Source: Terfezia claveryi (Eukaryota; Ascomycota; Pezizomycetes; Pezizales; Pezizaceae). From it: DNA of 16,814 nt. Both the position numbers and the translations under genes were made by a program. The notes beneath the pieces were generated by a model that did no database searches, had not been told where the DNA came from, and was given only the letters and a program-made list of their open reading frames with translations. Shown in pieces: positions 15,761 to 16,814 of the stretch; positions within the stretch are counted from its first letter, which is position 1; each line of letters starts with the position of its first letter. The stretch lies in NCBI GenBank assembly GCA_015179025.1, contig WHUX01000622.1, positions 1 to 16,814 of the forward strand, read 5' to 3'.

Positions 15761-16244
15761 AAATCCATCTCTTCTTCTATGATCCTTATGGTTCACAAAG
15801 GTATCATTGTAGTTCTTCCAGATAGGACATACTTTTATACATGATTGATATGCGGCTTTCATACCAGTACCTTGGTCAAGCCACTGTGTGATGAAGTAGT
15901 CCTTGTCGTCTTCCTATCCGTCGCTGATGTGTTTCTCTTCAATGAGCTTGTTGAGGGTCGGTTCGATCCTCATGTTGAAGTCATTGATGGTGGGTTTCTT
16001 CTACTTGCATGTAGAAGCATTATTCCTGAGAACTTACAGAAATCACAACGCTGTCTGGAGGTCTTGGTGTCTTGAATGAAAGAGGGCAATTCTTCGTCAA
16101 TTGCTACTCTCTTTTTAGAACGAGTAGTAATGGCGGCGGTTTGATTGGAATTGCGTTACTACTGCTAGCAGTTGCAGCTGGTTGTTGAGGTGCATTCCAT
16201 GGTTGTTGTGGGGCAACAGGAGTATCCATGATCTCCTGTTCCAT
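15761..16244 (-). pseudogene. Element C gag end joined to pre-integrase linker; RT region missing
   Basis: Reading leftwards, the gag side gives APQQPWNAPQQPAATASSSN, a Pro/Gln-rich stretch, then ITTRSKKRVAIDEELPSFIQ and a CDFC. From about 16005 another frame reads MRIEPTLNKLIEEKHISDG, DYFITQWLDQGTGMKAAYQS and DGFLYVKNRQGQ (near 15765), which resembles the segment just before the integrase zinc finger in gypsy elements. None of the RT, RNase H or protease motifs is present in any frame. The join is probably near 16000-16050. A plus frame at 15845-16075 is a shadow. Confidence 0.6.
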
Positions 16245-16760
16245 TTATCGGTTAGTCATCTGTTCGGTAGGGTTACTGAACTGAATGCTAGGTTGAAGAG
16301 TAGGTCGTGTCGGCTTGTTGGTAATCCATCTTAATGCCCATTCTCCGATTTCTTGGATAGCTTCTTCACGGCTGAGAGCTGGTGGAGGTGGATAAGCTGG
16401 CGCTTGTTGGACTGGTGCTAGTTCCTTTTGAGGCTCATTTGCGGATAAGATATGCGCAATACGAGTCATAAGGAATTCTTTCTCCTTCTTAAGAACTGAG
16501 GCTGTCAGGTCACAGTTCAAACTGCCATGTCCGTGGTGGTTGCAGATTGCACATGTTTCGACGGTGAACATGCGGTTGTTCATGGCATGGAGCTGCCATG
16601 AACTGGACAGTAAAAATCATGGTAAAAGGACCAGTGCATCCTTTGTATTGTTGCCAATTGCTATAAGCCAGGTCGATAGCATTTCTTTTGCTTCTTCAAG
16701 AGCGAGGGTATTTTGTTGTACATTCTCAGAAGATGGAGCCTATATCTTAGTCAAGAACTG
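16245..16760 (-). pseudogene. gag: Element C gag C-terminal half with CCHC zinc knuckle
   Basis: Read leftwards. The frame runs from about 16760 (LALEEAKEMLSTWLIAIGNN) through one TGA near 16616 to the open part starting MNNRMFTVETCAICNHHGHG at 16583. The knuckle CAICNHHGHGSLNC is a perfect C-x2-C-x4-H-x4-C, the only intact one of the three elements. After it come a Lys/Glu-rich helix (ASVLKKEKEFLMTRIAHILS), a Pro-rich stretch and a helix EEAIQEIGEWALRWI, ending at TAA. This nucleocapsid-like part would bind RNA. The capsid core should lie beyond the window. A plus frame at 16540-16764 is a shadow. Confidence 0.65.
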
Positions 16761-16814
16761 TTAAGGTTTTTCTTGTTTATATTGGGTATACGATCATACC
16801 TGCTGAAAACTTCT

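Larger units (their letters stand above)
13656..16814 (-). mobile_element. Element C: Ty3/gypsy relative, internally deleted, partial
   Basis: Read leftwards from the window edge: gag with an intact zinc knuckle (16245-16760), a short unidentified stretch, integrase zinc finger and core, chromodomain, polypurine tract and 3' LTR (14374-13656). Only about 500 bases separate the gag end from the integrase zinc finger, so protease, RT and RNase H, which need about 2 kb, are absent. The 5' LTR must lie beyond 16814. It inserted in the 5' LTR of element A. It has the fewest disabling changes and is probably the youngest of the three. Confidence 0.82.

Noticed and set aside
1..16814. tRNA or rRNA genes
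   Set aside because: No cloverleaf with GGTTCRANNCC-type B box or rRNA signature was recognised on either strand.

Overview
The window is a nest of decayed Ty3/gypsy (Metaviridae, chromovirus-type) LTR retrotransposons; I see no intact host gene. A filamentous fungus, most likely an ascomycete, is the best guess: all three elements have a C-terminal chromodomain-like module, and most in-frame stops can be explained by C-to-T changes at CpA or CpG, as left by RIP or by deamination of methylated cytosine. The species cannot be named from this sequence. LAYOUT. 1-556: flank of unknown origin with a GC- and CpG-rich open frame (230-541). 557-1235: an LTR of family C (TGTAATG...CATTACA) with no internal region and no matching target duplication. 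1236-about 2150: AT-rich remnants with a short coding scrap, a decamer tandem repeat and two hairpins. About 2155-8361: element B, plus strand, with both LTRs and gag, protease, RT, RNase H, integrase and chromodomain in order, full of stops and frameshifts. 8362-13655: element A, minus strand, oldest by position. It has part of its 3' LTR, a polypurine tract, the complete domain series read leftwards, and a 21-base stub of its 5' LTR. 13656-16814: element C, minus strand, cut by the window edge. It has its 3' LTR, polypurine tract, chromodomain, an integrase with all three catalytic acids, and a gag zinc knuckle, but no recognisable protease, RT or RNase H. ORDER OF EVENTS. C interrupts the 5' LTR of A, and B interrupts or abuts its 3' LTR, so A is older than both. 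The far LTR of A and most of C should lie beyond 16814. HOW THE PARTS WORK. Gag forms the particle, protease cuts the polyprotein, RT/RNase H makes the cDNA, integrase inserts it, and chromodomains in such elements can direct insertion to modified histones. Here A and B are clearly dead: both have Lys at the catalytic Glu position of integrase (D35E to D35K), both have zinc-knuckle Cys/His changed to Tyr, the B RT active site is frameshifted, and the A protease has lost its catalytic Asp. The LTR promoters are more interesting. In families B and C, tandem repeats end about 80 bases upstream of a TATA box. The C-family repeats carry perfect TGACTCA (Gcn4/CPC1/AP-1 type) sites, and the B-family repeats carry a near-perfect palindrome of two CACCTG half-sites. 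Copy number differs between LTR copies in both families.
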